This document shows positions 1-5,764 of a stretch of DNA of 6,302 nucleotides, one piece after another. The stretch spans positions 1 through 6,302 of the forward strand of contig JAIROR010000098.1 in assembly GCA_031257415.1 (NCBI GenBank). Reading direction: 5' to 3'. Origin of the DNA: Holosporales bacterium (GTDB lineage: Bacteria > Pseudomonadota > Alphaproteobacteria > RUG11792). The stretch's first letter is position 1, and every line of letters begins with the position of its first letter. Under the pieces are notes generated by a model. The model was not told the DNA's origin, ran no database searches, and worked only from the letters and a program-made list of their open reading frames with translations. Both the position numbers and the translations under genes were made by a program.

Positions 1-378
1 CTTGAACTCGTGAATATCGAGAGCTTCAAGAGTTACTCCCAGTTCATCATGAAAACGTTCGCCAAGACCATTAAGCTTTCCAACTTCACTTAGGTTACCA
101 GTTGCATTTGAATTGGCCAATTCATCAATGAATTCATCCAGATCTGTCGCCCCCTCAGTGCGACGCTGGATTCCAAGTGCAGCGAAGGCTCCGACGATAT
201 ATTTCGCTTCGCTCTCGAGCACTCTCTCAGTAAAATTGGCGTCCACTTTTCCTATGCGCGGGTCGGGCCCCGTCGTTCTATACCCAGCAAAAGTATCCAA
301 CGATCGCATCGAAGCCTCCGACGACAACATACCCACCAGAGCCACAAGCCCAGCAGCAATCAAATTTTTTCCCCTCAC
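1..378 (-). CDS. Unrecognised secreted protein, N-terminal part (runs off left edge)
   Basis: An open frame of 126 codons reads leftward from a GTG at 378 to the window edge with no stop, so only the N-terminus is visible. It opens with a textbook Sec signal peptide: a short basic n-region (MRGK), a hydrophobic stretch (LIAAGLVALVGML) and a small-residue cleavage zone (SSEAS, about residue 22). The mature part is acidic and mostly polar, for example DLDEFIDELANSN and LGVTLEALDIHEF; I recognise no family. The start is chosen because GGAGG (390-394) lies 11 nt upstream and because the basic n-region then begins the protein; an in-frame GTG at 396 overlaps that SD and is less likely. A TATAAT at 430-435 gives it a nearby promoter. 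It probably acts in the periplasm or outside the cell. The plus-strand ORF covering 113-436 is a shadow of it. Confidence 0.7.
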   Translation of the reverse strand, partial: MRGKNLIAAGLVALVGMLSSEASMRSLDTFAGYRTTGPDPRIGKVDANFTERVLESEAKYIVGAFAALGIQRRTEGATDLDEFIDELANSNATGNLSEVGKLNGLGERFHDELGVTLEALDIHEFK

Positions 379-429
379 AAAAACAAGCGCCTCCACCGCG
401 CATACAAAGAATTTTATTTCCCCAAGCCA

Positions 430-457
430 ATTATAATTAAATCACAAAATTCTTAAA
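430..457 (-). promoter_or_regulatory. Putative promoter of the secreted-protein gene at the left edge
   Basis: On the minus strand a perfect -10 hexamer TATAAT (430-435) is preceded after 16 nt by TTTAAG (452-457), a poor -35. The predicted start is near 424, about 45 nt before the GTG at 378. The surrounding DNA is very AT-rich, so a chance TATAAT is possible. Confidence 0.4.
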
Positions 458-576
458 AAATTATTAATTTTTTCGACAAAGAGACATAAAATTGTCGATG
501 ATGCGCGAGAGGAAGGATTTTCGCGGATTTGGGCGAAATCCAGAGCAAAGTTAACATGCAGAATGTTTTGTACAAA

Positions 577-730
577 GTGCGTGGTGGGCTAATCCATTAA
601 GAGACGCGCCACGCACGATGTGATATAAAATGCCTGGGGATTATATCTTCATTTCTTCATTTTTATCCGTATACTTTCTTTCCATTTTATATATTTCATA
701 CGAATGAAAACCAATAATTACTATACAACA
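577..730 (-). ncRNA. Candidate small RNA with three stem-loops
   Basis: A minus-strand promoter at 737-766 predicts a transcript starting near 730. That transcript can fold into three local hairpins: TTTCAT/ATGAAA with a 4-nt loop (694-709), GATATAA/TTATATC with a 12-nt loop (622-647), and a 10-bp GC-rich stem with one G-U pair, GTGCGTGGCG with CACCACGCAC (577-586 and 607-616, 20-nt loop). The last is followed on the RNA by UUUGU, a weak terminator tail. The single-stranded part is purine-rich (GAAGAAATGAAG). I do not recognise 6S, SRP, RNase P or tmRNA signatures. It could instead be a long leader of the left-edge gene or tyrS 3' UTR. Confidence 0.35.
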
Positions 731-736
731 GCGGAC

Positions 737-766
737 ATTATAACATATATCCCCAATCTGGAACAA
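737..766 (-). promoter_or_regulatory. Strong extended -10 promoter downstream of tyrS
   Basis: The minus strand carries TGT-TATAAT, a perfect extended -10 (hexamer at 737-742), 18 nt after TTGTTC (761-766). It lies just beyond the tyrS stop codon, so it is not needed for tyrS. It should start RNA near 730, toward the three hairpins at 577-709 and then the left-edge gene. Confidence 0.5.
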
Positions 767-780
767 TAGAATTTCGACTG

Positions 781-2019
781 CTATTCTTCCACTGCGATTT
801 TAACGAAATTCTTTTTGCCGACAGATAATACGCATGACGCCGTAATTCTATACTTTATCGAATCCACAATGGAACCATCAACCTTGACGCCGCGCCCCTC
901 AATAAGCTTTCTGCTCATGCTCATGCTCGGAGCAAGGCCAGTTTCAAAAACCGCTCTGTCCAACTGCACGCTTGATTGGAACCTAAACTCTTCTATATCG
1001 TACGGCTGATTTTCGGAACCATTTCCAAATAAATTATTGACTGTGGCTTTTATTGACGCTATGCAGTCTTTTCCATGTACGAAAGACGTTATATTGTCAG
1101 CTAACTTGATTTTGGCCTCGTTTATAGATGGAGTTCCAATCATTGCCCCATAGCTATCTATTTCTGATAGTTCAATATCCGTGAATAGTTTAAGGAGCTT
1201 GCAAACGTCTCTATCATCAACATTTCGAAAATATTGCCAAAAATCAAATGGACTCGTCATTTCTTCATCAAGCCAAACGGTTCCACTTTCGGTCTTTCCC
1301 ATCTTGGCGCCAGTTGAAGTGGTTAAAAGATTCAGGGTCATTCCATACGCTTCCTTGTCATATACCTTTTTTATCAACTCGACACCAAAAATGATGTTTG
1401 CCCATTGATCAGCCCCTCCAATTTGAACAACGCAGTTCTCCGTGTTGAATAGGTGCAGGAAGTCATAGGCCTGAAGCAACATATAGTTGAATTCAAGGAA
1501 GCTGAGATGCTGCCGCCTCTTGAGCCTTTCGCTTATACTGTCCATAGAAAGCATTCTATTCACTGAAAAGAAACGCCCATAATCGCGCAAAAAAGGAAGA
1601 TATTCGATCTTCGATAGCCAATCGTCGTTATTAACAAGCTTTGCGCAATTCGCCGAACTATCCGCAAAGTCTATCAATGTTCTGAGTTTGCGCATAACAG
1701 AATCAATATTTGCAGAGATTTCGTTGCTACCGAGCATTACCCTTTGCTTGTCTTTCCACGTCGGATCGCCGATTTTGCTCGTTCCGCCGCCAGTGAGAAT
1801 TATTGCCCTGTATCCAGTGCGCTGAAGCCTGTTGACGGCAATGATCCATAGAAGGTGCCCAACATGCAAACTCTTTGCTGTCGCATCAAATCCAACGTAA
1901 AACGAAAACGACTTATCAGAATTGAATAGCTTATCGATCGATTCCGGGGAGGTAAACTGATACAAGAAGCCTCTCTCACACAAAGCCCTGATCGTTTGAT
2001 TAGTAAACTCAAAACCCAC
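781..2019 (-). CDS. tyrS: Tyrosyl-tRNA synthetase
   Basis: This cytoplasmic class I synthetase activates tyrosine with ATP and loads it onto tRNA-Tyr. The 412-residue protein has the family landmarks in order: YVGFDATA (41-48), the HIGH-type motif HVGH (53-56), GGGTSKIGDP (77-86), the tyrosine-site motif QIGGADQW (199-206), and the KMSKS-type motif KMGKT (239-243). A C-terminal S4 RNA-binding domain runs from about 350 to the end. The length is normal and nothing is broken. The stretch after GDP reads TWKD where many homologues have SGKD, a minor deviation. The start is a GTG; an in-frame stop lies just upstream and GGAG sits 10 nt before it, so no earlier start exists. The gene follows tRNA-Leu on the same strand by 38 nt and has no obvious promoter of its own, so it is probably read from the tRNA promoter. 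Confidence 0.97.
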   Translation of the reverse strand: MGFEFTNQTIRALCERGFLYQFTSPESIDKLFNSDKSFSFYVGFDATAKSLHVGHLLWIIAVNRLQRTGYRAIILTGGGTSKIGDPTWKDKQRVMLGSNEISANIDSVMRKLRTLIDFADSSANCAKLVNNDDWLSKIEYLPFLRDYGRFFSVNRMLSMDSISERLKRRQHLSFLEFNYMLLQAYDFLHLFNTENCVVQIGGADQWANIIFGVELIKKVYDKEAYGMTLNLLTTSTGAKMGKTESGTVWLDEEMTSPFDFWQYFRNVDDRDVCKLLKLFTDIELSEIDSYGAMIGTPSINEAKIKLADNITSFVHGKDCIASIKATVNNLFGNGSENQPYDIEEFRFQSSVQLDRAVFETGLAPSMSMSRKLIEGRGVKVDGSIVDSIKYRITASCVLSVGKKNFVKIAVEE

Positions 2020-2057
2020 TATCCAGCAGCTCCATTACATACCCCATACAAAAAGAG

Positions 2058-2144
2058 TGGTGCCCTCGGGGAGAATCGAACTCCCATGCCCTTACGGGCG
2101 GCAGATTTTGAGTCTGCTGCGTCTACCAGTTCCACCACAAGGGC
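2058..2144 (-). tRNA. tRNA-Leu (anticodon CAA)
   Basis: On the minus strand an 87-nt class II tRNA can be folded by eye. The acceptor stem pairs GCCCTTG with CGAGGGC, followed by discriminator A and an encoded CCA (2058-2060). The anticodon stem GCAGA/TCTGC encloses the loop CTCAAAA, giving anticodon CAA, which reads UUG leucine codons. The long variable arm has stem GCCC/GGGC with loop GTAA, and the T arm is GGGAG-TTCGATT-CTCCC. The D-arm block GGTAGACGC is typical of tRNA-Leu. The gene lies between its promoter and tyrS, so a tRNA-mRNA co-transcript cut at the tRNA 3' end is likely. Confidence 0.96.
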
Positions 2145-2181
2145 GCATTTCCCACGAAAAAAAGAAACCTCAATCCACCAC

Positions 2182-2210
2182 ATTCTAGCACATATTTCAG
2201 GCATCGTCAA
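2182..2210 (-). promoter_or_regulatory. Sigma-70-type promoter of tRNA-Leu and tyrS
   Basis: On the minus strand TTGACG (2205-2210) and TAGAAT (2182-2187) are separated by the optimal 17 nt. Each hexamer differs from consensus at one position. The predicted start near 2175 leaves about 30 nt of leader before the mature tRNA 5' end at 2144. Confidence 0.8.
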
Positions 2211-2441
2211 CTGTATTCCATTATGTCCCAAAAAGATTTTTTGTTTGCGAAGGTGTTCAAATTCGTGATGTGGAATAAGTATACAAAAGACGTGACAATG
2301 GAGTTCTTTATGATAAAAACAATAACCAAGTTATGTCTAATCTTCTTCAGAACAATTCTCTTACAGATGAAGTAAGATAGAACAGAATTCTATTATACAG
2401 ATTTGGGCATTATTTTATTTCGTGGTGATGTTATTTTAAGT

Positions 2442-2470
2442 TTGGTTTCGTAATCATAATGAGATATACT
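2442..2470 (+). promoter_or_regulatory. Putative promoter of the coiled-coil protein gene
   Basis: TTGGTT (2442-2447) and TATACT (2465-2470) are 17 nt apart. The -10 matches consensus at five of six positions and the -35 at three. RNA would start near 2477, giving a leader of about 37 nt before the ATG at 2514. Confidence 0.5.
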
Positions 2471-2501
2471 ACAACGGTGTTATGTTTTTTTATTCCATAT
2501 T

Positions 2502-2508
2502 AGGAAGG
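2502..2508 (+). promoter_or_regulatory. Shine-Dalgarno site fixing the coiled-coil gene start
   Basis: AGGAAGG lies 5 nt before the ATG at 2514. It is one of the clearest ribosome-binding sites in the window and fixes the start that gives a complete signal peptide. Confidence 0.75.
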
Positions 2509-2513
2509 TTCTT

Positions 2514-3920
2514 ATGAACAAAACAAAAATCTTATTGGTATGCTGTTGCGCGGCGGCCTGCATCAGCAAAGTAGAAGCTACGGATCCCACAAATTCCAAT
2601 TTCCCGAATTCCAATTTCACGTATTCCAATTTCACGAATCCCTATTCCATGTATTCCAGTTTCACGAATCCAAATTCCATGAATTCTATATATCAGCAAA
2701 ACAATTTCACAACCTCTGGTGTGTTTCCCGTGCTCCCTACAAATTCTCTCGCGGATCAGTTGCCGGCAATGAATCTTAATGAGCCAGAGCATCTCGATAA
2801 AAACTGGAATTCTAAGAGTATCAATGATATCTTCGGTGGCATCGTATTTAAAATTGTTAATCAAGAGCTATGCGCTATGGATGGTGAAAAGTATGTGAAA
2901 GTAGAAGAGGTCGTCGAACTAATTGTGAGGAAAGTGACCGTGGAAAAAAGTTATGTAGAGCAGGCTATACGTCAAGAACTAATGAAAAAATACAATAATA
3001 ATTATAATCTTGTGTTTAAAGTATTGGGTGAAGTATCTTCTGCAGAAGAAAAAATAAAAGAAAAAGAAGTTAAAGACGCGGAAAAAAAGGAGCAAAAGTT
3101 GGAGCGAGAAAAAAAGGAGCTGCTTGAACGAATTAATTGTGAAAAAAAACGAAAATTAGAATGCGAGAGCGAGGTTGAAAAGTGTAAAGGAATTGTTAAT
3201 TACGCGCAAGATCAAAGAAAGGAACTTGAGCAACGGTTAGAACAAGAGAGTAAACGTATGAGTGAAGAGCTTGAGGAACAAAAGAGAGCGTGTAAGGAAG
3301 AAGTTGAATGGGCGTGGAAAACATATAATGATGTTAGTACTGCGAAAGATAAAGAGCTTGAGGAACAAGGGAAAAAGCTTGAAGAAGAAAAGAGAAAAAA
3401 AGAAGAAAAAGAAAGAGAGCTCAAGAAAAAGGATCAAAAGCTAGAAGAAAAGGAGAAAGAGCTAACGGAAAAGAAGAAAAGGCTTACGGATGAAGAGAGG
3501 GCTCACCAAAAGGTGGTGCAAGAGCTTGAGAAAGCAAAAGCTGAGGCTGAGGCACTCAAGAAGGAAAACAGGGAGCTGGAAGAGAAAAATAGGGAGCTAG
3601 AAGAAGAGAAAAATAGACTTAAACAACAAAACTATGCATTCCTCCAACCCTGGAGTACAAACAACCAGAATCCATTTCAACCCTTGAGTACAAACAACCA
3701 GAATACATTTCAACCCTGGAGTACAAACAACCAGAATACATCCCCGTTCTACTGGACGCCAAACCAGCTCCAACCAACCAGCAATACTCTCCAGTTCCCA
3801 CTAAACAGCAGCACTCCCCAGCCCCAACCAAACAGCAATACTCTCCAGTTCCCACCAAACAAAAATGCTGAATCCTATGTTTCATTAAGCATTCAAAATC
3901 AATTTCAAAGCAGTAAGTAA
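2514..3920 (+). CDS. Predicted secreted coiled-coil protein with three tandem-repeat blocks
   Basis: I do not recognise a named family. The 468 residues fall into clear parts. Residues 1-22 are a signal peptide with core ILLVCCCAAACI and a likely cut after VEA; the cluster CCCAAAC makes a lipoprotein signal possible but the lipobox is poor. Residues 27-56 are six Asn/Ser/Phe-rich pentapeptides. Residues 70-175 look globular and non-repetitive (for example DIFGGIVFKIVNQELCAMDG). Residues 176-373 are a long Glu/Lys-rich coiled coil with leucines in heptad-like spacing. Residues 377-409 are three 11-residue repeats of the type FQPWSTNNQNT, and 423-449 are three 9-residue repeats of the type SNTLQFPPN. 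The tail is Asn/Gln/Pro-rich. This architecture suggests an exported structural, surface or host-interacting protein; that role is inference. It converges on rsmE with a 6-nt gap. Confidence 0.85.
   Translation: MNKTKILLVCCCAAACISKVEATDPTNSNFPNSNFTYSNFTNPYSMYSSFTNPNSMNSIYQQNNFTTSGVFPVLPTNSLADQLPAMNLNEPEHLDKNWNSKSINDIFGGIVFKIVNQELCAMDGEKYVKVEEVVELIVRKVTVEKSYVEQAIRQELMKKYNNNYNLVFKVLGEVSSAEEKIKEKEVKDAEKKEQKLEREKKELLERINCEKKRKLECESEVEKCKGIVNYAQDQRKELEQRLEQESKRMSEELEEQKRACKEEVEWAWKTYNDVSTAKDKELEEQGKKLEEEKRKKEEKERELKKKDQKLEEKEKELTEKKKRLTDEERAHQKVVQELEKAKAEAEALKKENRELEEKNRELEEEKNRLKQQNYAFLQPWSTNNQNPFQPLSTNNQNTFQPWSTNNQNTSPFYWTPNQLQPTSNTLQFPLNSSTPQPQPNSNTLQFPPNKNAESYVSLSIQNQFQSSK
2592..2681 (+). repeat. 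Six 15-nt tandem units encoding NSNFT-like pentapeptides
   Basis: Units of 15 nt based on AATTCCAATTTCACG encode NSNFP, NSNFT, YSNFT, NPYSM, YSSFT and NPNSM. The last four also form a 30-nt higher-order repeat (2622-2651 and 2652-2681), showing duplication of a pair. All changes keep the reading frame. Confidence 0.85.
3642..3740 (+). repeat. Three 33-nt tandem units encoding FQPWSTNNQNT
   Basis: Three in-frame 33-nt units (3642-3674, 3675-3707, 3708-3740) encode LQPWSTNNQNP, FQPLSTNNQNT and FQPWSTNNQNT. The DNA copies are nearly identical, which points to recent duplication. Confidence 0.9.
3780..3860 (+). repeat. Three 27-nt tandem units encoding SNTLQFPPN
   Basis: Three in-frame 27-nt units (3780-3806, 3807-3833, 3834-3860) encode SNTLQFPLN, SSTPQPQPN and SNTLQFPPN. 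The outer two differ at one base, while the middle copy has diverged. Confidence 0.85.
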
Positions 3921-3926
3921 CTGGAA

Positions 3927-4640
3927 CTACTTTCTACTGCGCCTCCATATAAAAGAAATGGAGGCGCATGCTATTGCTGCCGTCTCTGTCCTGAGGATAT
4001 TTTGCGATAAACTGATTGGAGTTATCGTTGGATTAGTTAATAGTTTTTCCGTTTCTTCTTTTGAAAATCCTCCTTCCGGCCCTATTATAAATCCGCTATT
4101 TGCCACAGCATCACGATCATAGACTGAATTAGTTCTTTCAAGGGCTGCGCACCAGCCGTCTTCGCCGTGCTCATTCAAAAATGAATTAAAACTCATTGGG
4201 TTGTGCAGTGCCGGAACACTTATTCTTTCAGATTGCTCCACCGCCGCTATAATAATTTTGTTATATTTCTCGCAGTTCATATCCTTGATGTTGCTGTATT
4301 CAGTTATCAGAGGAAAAATTTCAGTGACTCCAAGCTCCGTTATCTTTTCGATCATCCATTTCATATTGTCATGCTTGATCATTCCGAAGGCTATTCGCAG
4401 TTTGTGTTCATCTTCGAAGGCTGGACGAATGTTTTCCAGACACCTGACATAAATTCCTTTTTTATCAATCGAGACAATGGAAGCGAGCCATTCTCCACAA
4501 CTTTCGTTAAACACAACAAGACTGTCATTAACATTCATTCTAAGGACCGAAGCAAGATGAATATTGTGATGATTTGGTATTTTATTAAACGCTGTTGGAT
4601 CTAGATTGCTCATATGTATCCGTGACCTGTGTCTTGCCAT
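3927..4640 (-). CDS. rsmE: 16S rRNA (uracil1498-N3)-methyltransferase
   Basis: RsmE uses S-adenosylmethionine to methylate N3 of U1498 in the 16S rRNA decoding region. The 237-residue protein has the family signature blocks: an N-terminal PUA-like RNA-binding part (about 1-70, with HLASVLRMNVND), then the SPOUT knot domain with KWMIEKITELGVTEIFPL (94-111), AAVEQSER (132-139), GPEGGFSKEE (187-196) and LSQNILRTETAA (211-222). The last two form the SAM-binding knot in this family. Length is normal. The ATG at 4640 is preferred over the ATG at codon 10 because residues 4-10 align with the usual RxFV-type N-terminal strand; no SD is visible. The gene converges on the coiled-coil gene and diverges from ddl across a short gap. 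Confidence 0.95.
   Translation of the reverse strand: MARHRSRIHMSNLDPTAFNKIPNHHNIHLASVLRMNVNDSLVVFNESCGEWLASIVSIDKKGIYVRCLENIRPAFEDEHKLRIAFGMIKHDNMKWMIEKITELGVTEIFPLITEYSNIKDMNCEKYNKIIIAAVEQSERISVPALHNPMSFNSFLNEHGEDGWCAALERTNSVYDRDAVANSGFIIGPEGGFSKEETEKLLTNPTITPISLSQNILRTETAAIACASISFIWRRSRK
3938..3968. terminator. Hairpin at the convergent junction, possible bidirectional transcription stop
   Basis: An 11-bp perfect stem, TGCGCCTCCAT with ATGGAGGCGCA, encloses a 9-nt loop. It lies 18 nt after the coiled-coil gene stop and inside the last codons of rsmE (around IWRRS). Neither strand has a T-run after the stem, so it is not a classical intrinsic terminator; it may slow or stop converging polymerases or protect both mRNA 3' ends. 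Confidence 0.4.
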
Positions 4641-4646
4641 GCTTTT

Positions 4647-4675
4647 TTGAGTATCAGAAAATGATTTTCTAGTCT
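4647..4675 (+). promoter_or_regulatory. Weak putative promoter of ddl
   Basis: TTGAGT (4647-4652) and TAGTCT (4670-4675) are 17 nt apart; the -35 matches consensus at four positions and the -10 at three. TATCAT at 4675-4680 is an alternative -10. The dyad at 4656-4670 occupies the spacer. Confidence 0.3.
4656..4670. promoter_or_regulatory. 15-bp perfect dyad between rsmE and ddl
   Basis: AGAAAAT-G-ATTTTCT is a perfect inverted repeat with a single central base. It lies 15 nt upstream of the rsmE start and falls between the proposed ddl -35 and -10. Its position suggests an operator acting on one or both divergent genes, but no regulator is identified. Confidence 0.35.
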
Positions 4676-4713
4676 ATCATGAAACATGTGGTTTGGTAGT
4701 CGAGAAACCAACA

Positions 4714-5619
4714 ATGTCAGGGAAAATAGCAGTCTTAAAAGGTGGTTGGTCCCCAGAGCGAGAGATATCGTTACTATCTGGCAAGGAAATTGCCAAAAAA
4801 TTCATGAGCCTCGGCTATGAAGTGGCCGAGATAGACGTTATCAAAGATTTGCGCTTTATAACGAACGCTTTGTATGAGGCAAATCCAGATTATATATATG
4901 TCGCCCTACACGGAATTGGTGGCGAGGACGGCGTAATTCAGGGATTGCTGGAAATCTTTGGGAAGCCGTATTCGCACAGCGGCGTTCTTGGCTCTGCCGT
5001 TGCTTTCGATAAGTCTGTGTGCAAAATCATCGCTCAGTCGTGCGGAATCCTCGTGCCAGACGGTTTCGAAATATCGAAGAATGATTTCAAAACCTTGCAA
5101 TATAACGACTATCCATTTGTTATCAAGCCGTGTTCAAACGGTTCCAGTATTGGGGTATTCGTCATTCATAACGAGGAGGAATTACTCAAAGTTCAAACGA
5201 ATGAATGGGAATTCGGAAATGAAATAATAGTTGAAAAGTTTATTCCTGGCAGAGAGTTTACTATAATGATTATTGACGGTGTTGCCAGAGGCTCGCTTGA
5301 GGTAGTTCCTAAACATGAGTTTTTTGACTATGCCAGCAAGTATGATGATGGCGGGGCATATCACGTTCACAAGCACGGCATCCCACGGGATGTTACCGAT
5401 ATGGCCCATAGAGCTGCCGAAAAAATTTATAAAGCGTGCAGATGCAGCGGTGTCTCCAGAGCTGATTTCAGGTACGACGGAGAAAACATGTACTTCCTCG
5501 AAATCAATTCTCAACCGGGGATGACCGAAGTCTCCCTGTGCCCAGACATCGCTTCCAGCTCATCCATCTCATTCGAGGAAATGAATTGCTTTTGGATGCG
5601 CAAGAAACAAGGAGAATAG
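4714..5619 (+). CDS. ddl: D-alanine--D-alanine ligase
   Basis: This ATP-grasp enzyme joins two D-alanines for the peptidoglycan precursor in the cytoplasm. From the ATG at 4714 the protein is 301 residues, close to E. coli DdlB. Visible landmarks are GGWSPERE (10-17, with the catalytic Glu at 15), VALHGIGGEDG (63-73), FVIKPCSNGSSIGV (135-148, Ser loop), FFDYASKYDDGG (203-214, with Tyr in the omega loop), SRADFRYD (248-255) and FLEINSQPGMTEVSL (261-275, with metal-binding Glu and Asn). A longer frame starts with TTG at 4693, but the ATG matches the usual family N-terminus; the SD is weak for both. After ISFEE the last 12 residues (MNCFWMRKKQGE) lack the hydrophobic helix typical of Ddl, discussed as a possible frameshift. 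No mur or fts gene adjoins it. Confidence 0.95.
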   Translation: MSGKIAVLKGGWSPEREISLLSGKEIAKKFMSLGYEVAEIDVIKDLRFITNALYEANPDYIYVALHGIGGEDGVIQGLLEIFGKPYSHSGVLGSAVAFDKSVCKIIAQSCGILVPDGFEISKNDFKTLQYNDYPFVIKPCSNGSSIGVFVIHNEEELLKVQTNEWEFGNEIIVEKFIPGREFTIMIIDGVARGSLEVVPKHEFFDYASKYDDGGAYHVHKHGIPRDVTDMAHRAAEKIYKACRCSGVSRADFRYDGENMYFLEINSQPGMTEVSLCPDIASSSSISFEEMNCFWMRKKQGE

Positions 5620-5691
5620 CTCTATTAATAAATCGTCGAATCTGCCTTCCAAACCGATTTCTTGAGATTTTTCTTGCAGTTTCGCAAACAT
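5569..5691 (-). CDS. Candidate 40-residue antisense small protein at the ddl 3' end
   Basis: An ATG at 5691 opens a 40-codon frame ending in TGA at 5569, overlapping the last 51 nt of ddl on the opposite strand. It is preceded by AGGAGGGGG (5699-5707), the strongest SD in the window, and by an extended -10 promoter at 5765-5794, so a full expression unit is present. The peptide begins MFAKLQEKSQEIGLEGRF and continues with an amphipathic, leucine/phenylalanine-rich segment (LLIELFSLFLAHP), ending HFLE. It has no signal peptide and I recognise no family. It could be a membrane-associated or protein-binding small protein, or a chance frame. Confidence 0.4.
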   Translation of the reverse strand: MFAKLQEKSQEIGLEGRFDDLLIELFSLFLAHPKAIHFLE

Positions 5692-5722
5692 ACACCAACC
5701 CCCTCCTGGTTAACCCAGCGAA

Positions 5723-5736
5723 CTTTCCAAGGAAAG
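5723..5736. repeat. 14-bp perfect palindrome in the small-ORF leader
   Basis: CTTTCC-AA-GGAAAG is fully self-complementary. It lies within the predicted leader of the antisense small ORF, 16 nt before its SD, and could be an operator or a short RNA hairpin. Confidence 0.45.
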
Positions 5737-5764
5737 AGAGCCCACAAGAACAGGTATCAATAAT

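Larger units (their letters stand above)
379..780. other. Non-coding gap between tyrS 3' end and the left-edge gene
   Basis: I see no credible protein gene in these 402 nt. The left part (430-480) is AT-rich and carries the -10 of the left gene, plus a small hairpin with arms TCGACAA (473-479) and TTGTCGA (492-498). The right part (577-766) contains a strong minus-strand promoter followed by three hairpins, described separately as a candidate small RNA. A 16-codon ORF inside that transcript is too short to support. Confidence 0.6.
2145..2513. other. Divergent intergenic region between tRNA-Leu and the coiled-coil gene
   Basis: These 369 nt contain the leftward tRNA-Leu/tyrS promoter (2182-2210) and, near the right end, the rightward promoter and SD of the coiled-coil gene (2442-2508). 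Between them I see only a 25-codon hydrophobic ORF at 2298-2375, with a weak promoter (TTCAAA, 18 nt, TATACA at 2256-2285) and no good SD. I find no terminator or longer gene. Confidence 0.6.

Noticed and set aside
113..436. Plus-strand 107-codon ORF
   Set aside because: It lies opposite the signal-peptide gene on the minus strand, is Ser-rich with no domain or good SD, and its composition is that of an antisense shadow.
577..616. Intrinsic terminator of tyrS on its own
   Set aside because: The stem is good but lies about 165 nt beyond the stop codon, after another promoter, and has only a weak T-run; it fits better as the end of a separate small RNA.
3212..3444. ORFs in other frames over the coiled-coil segment
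   Set aside because: They are low-complexity by-products of the A/G-rich coiled-coil coding sequence, made of runs of Ser/Phe or Lys.
2592..3860. CRISPR-like array from the repeated DNA
   Set aside because: The repeats are directly adjacent, in frame and translated, with no unique spacers; they are coding tandem repeats.
4693..4713. TTG-initiated N-terminal extension of ddl
   Set aside because: It has no SD and adds seven residues before the conserved Ddl start; the ATG at 4714 aligns with the family and puts the catalytic Glu at residue 15.
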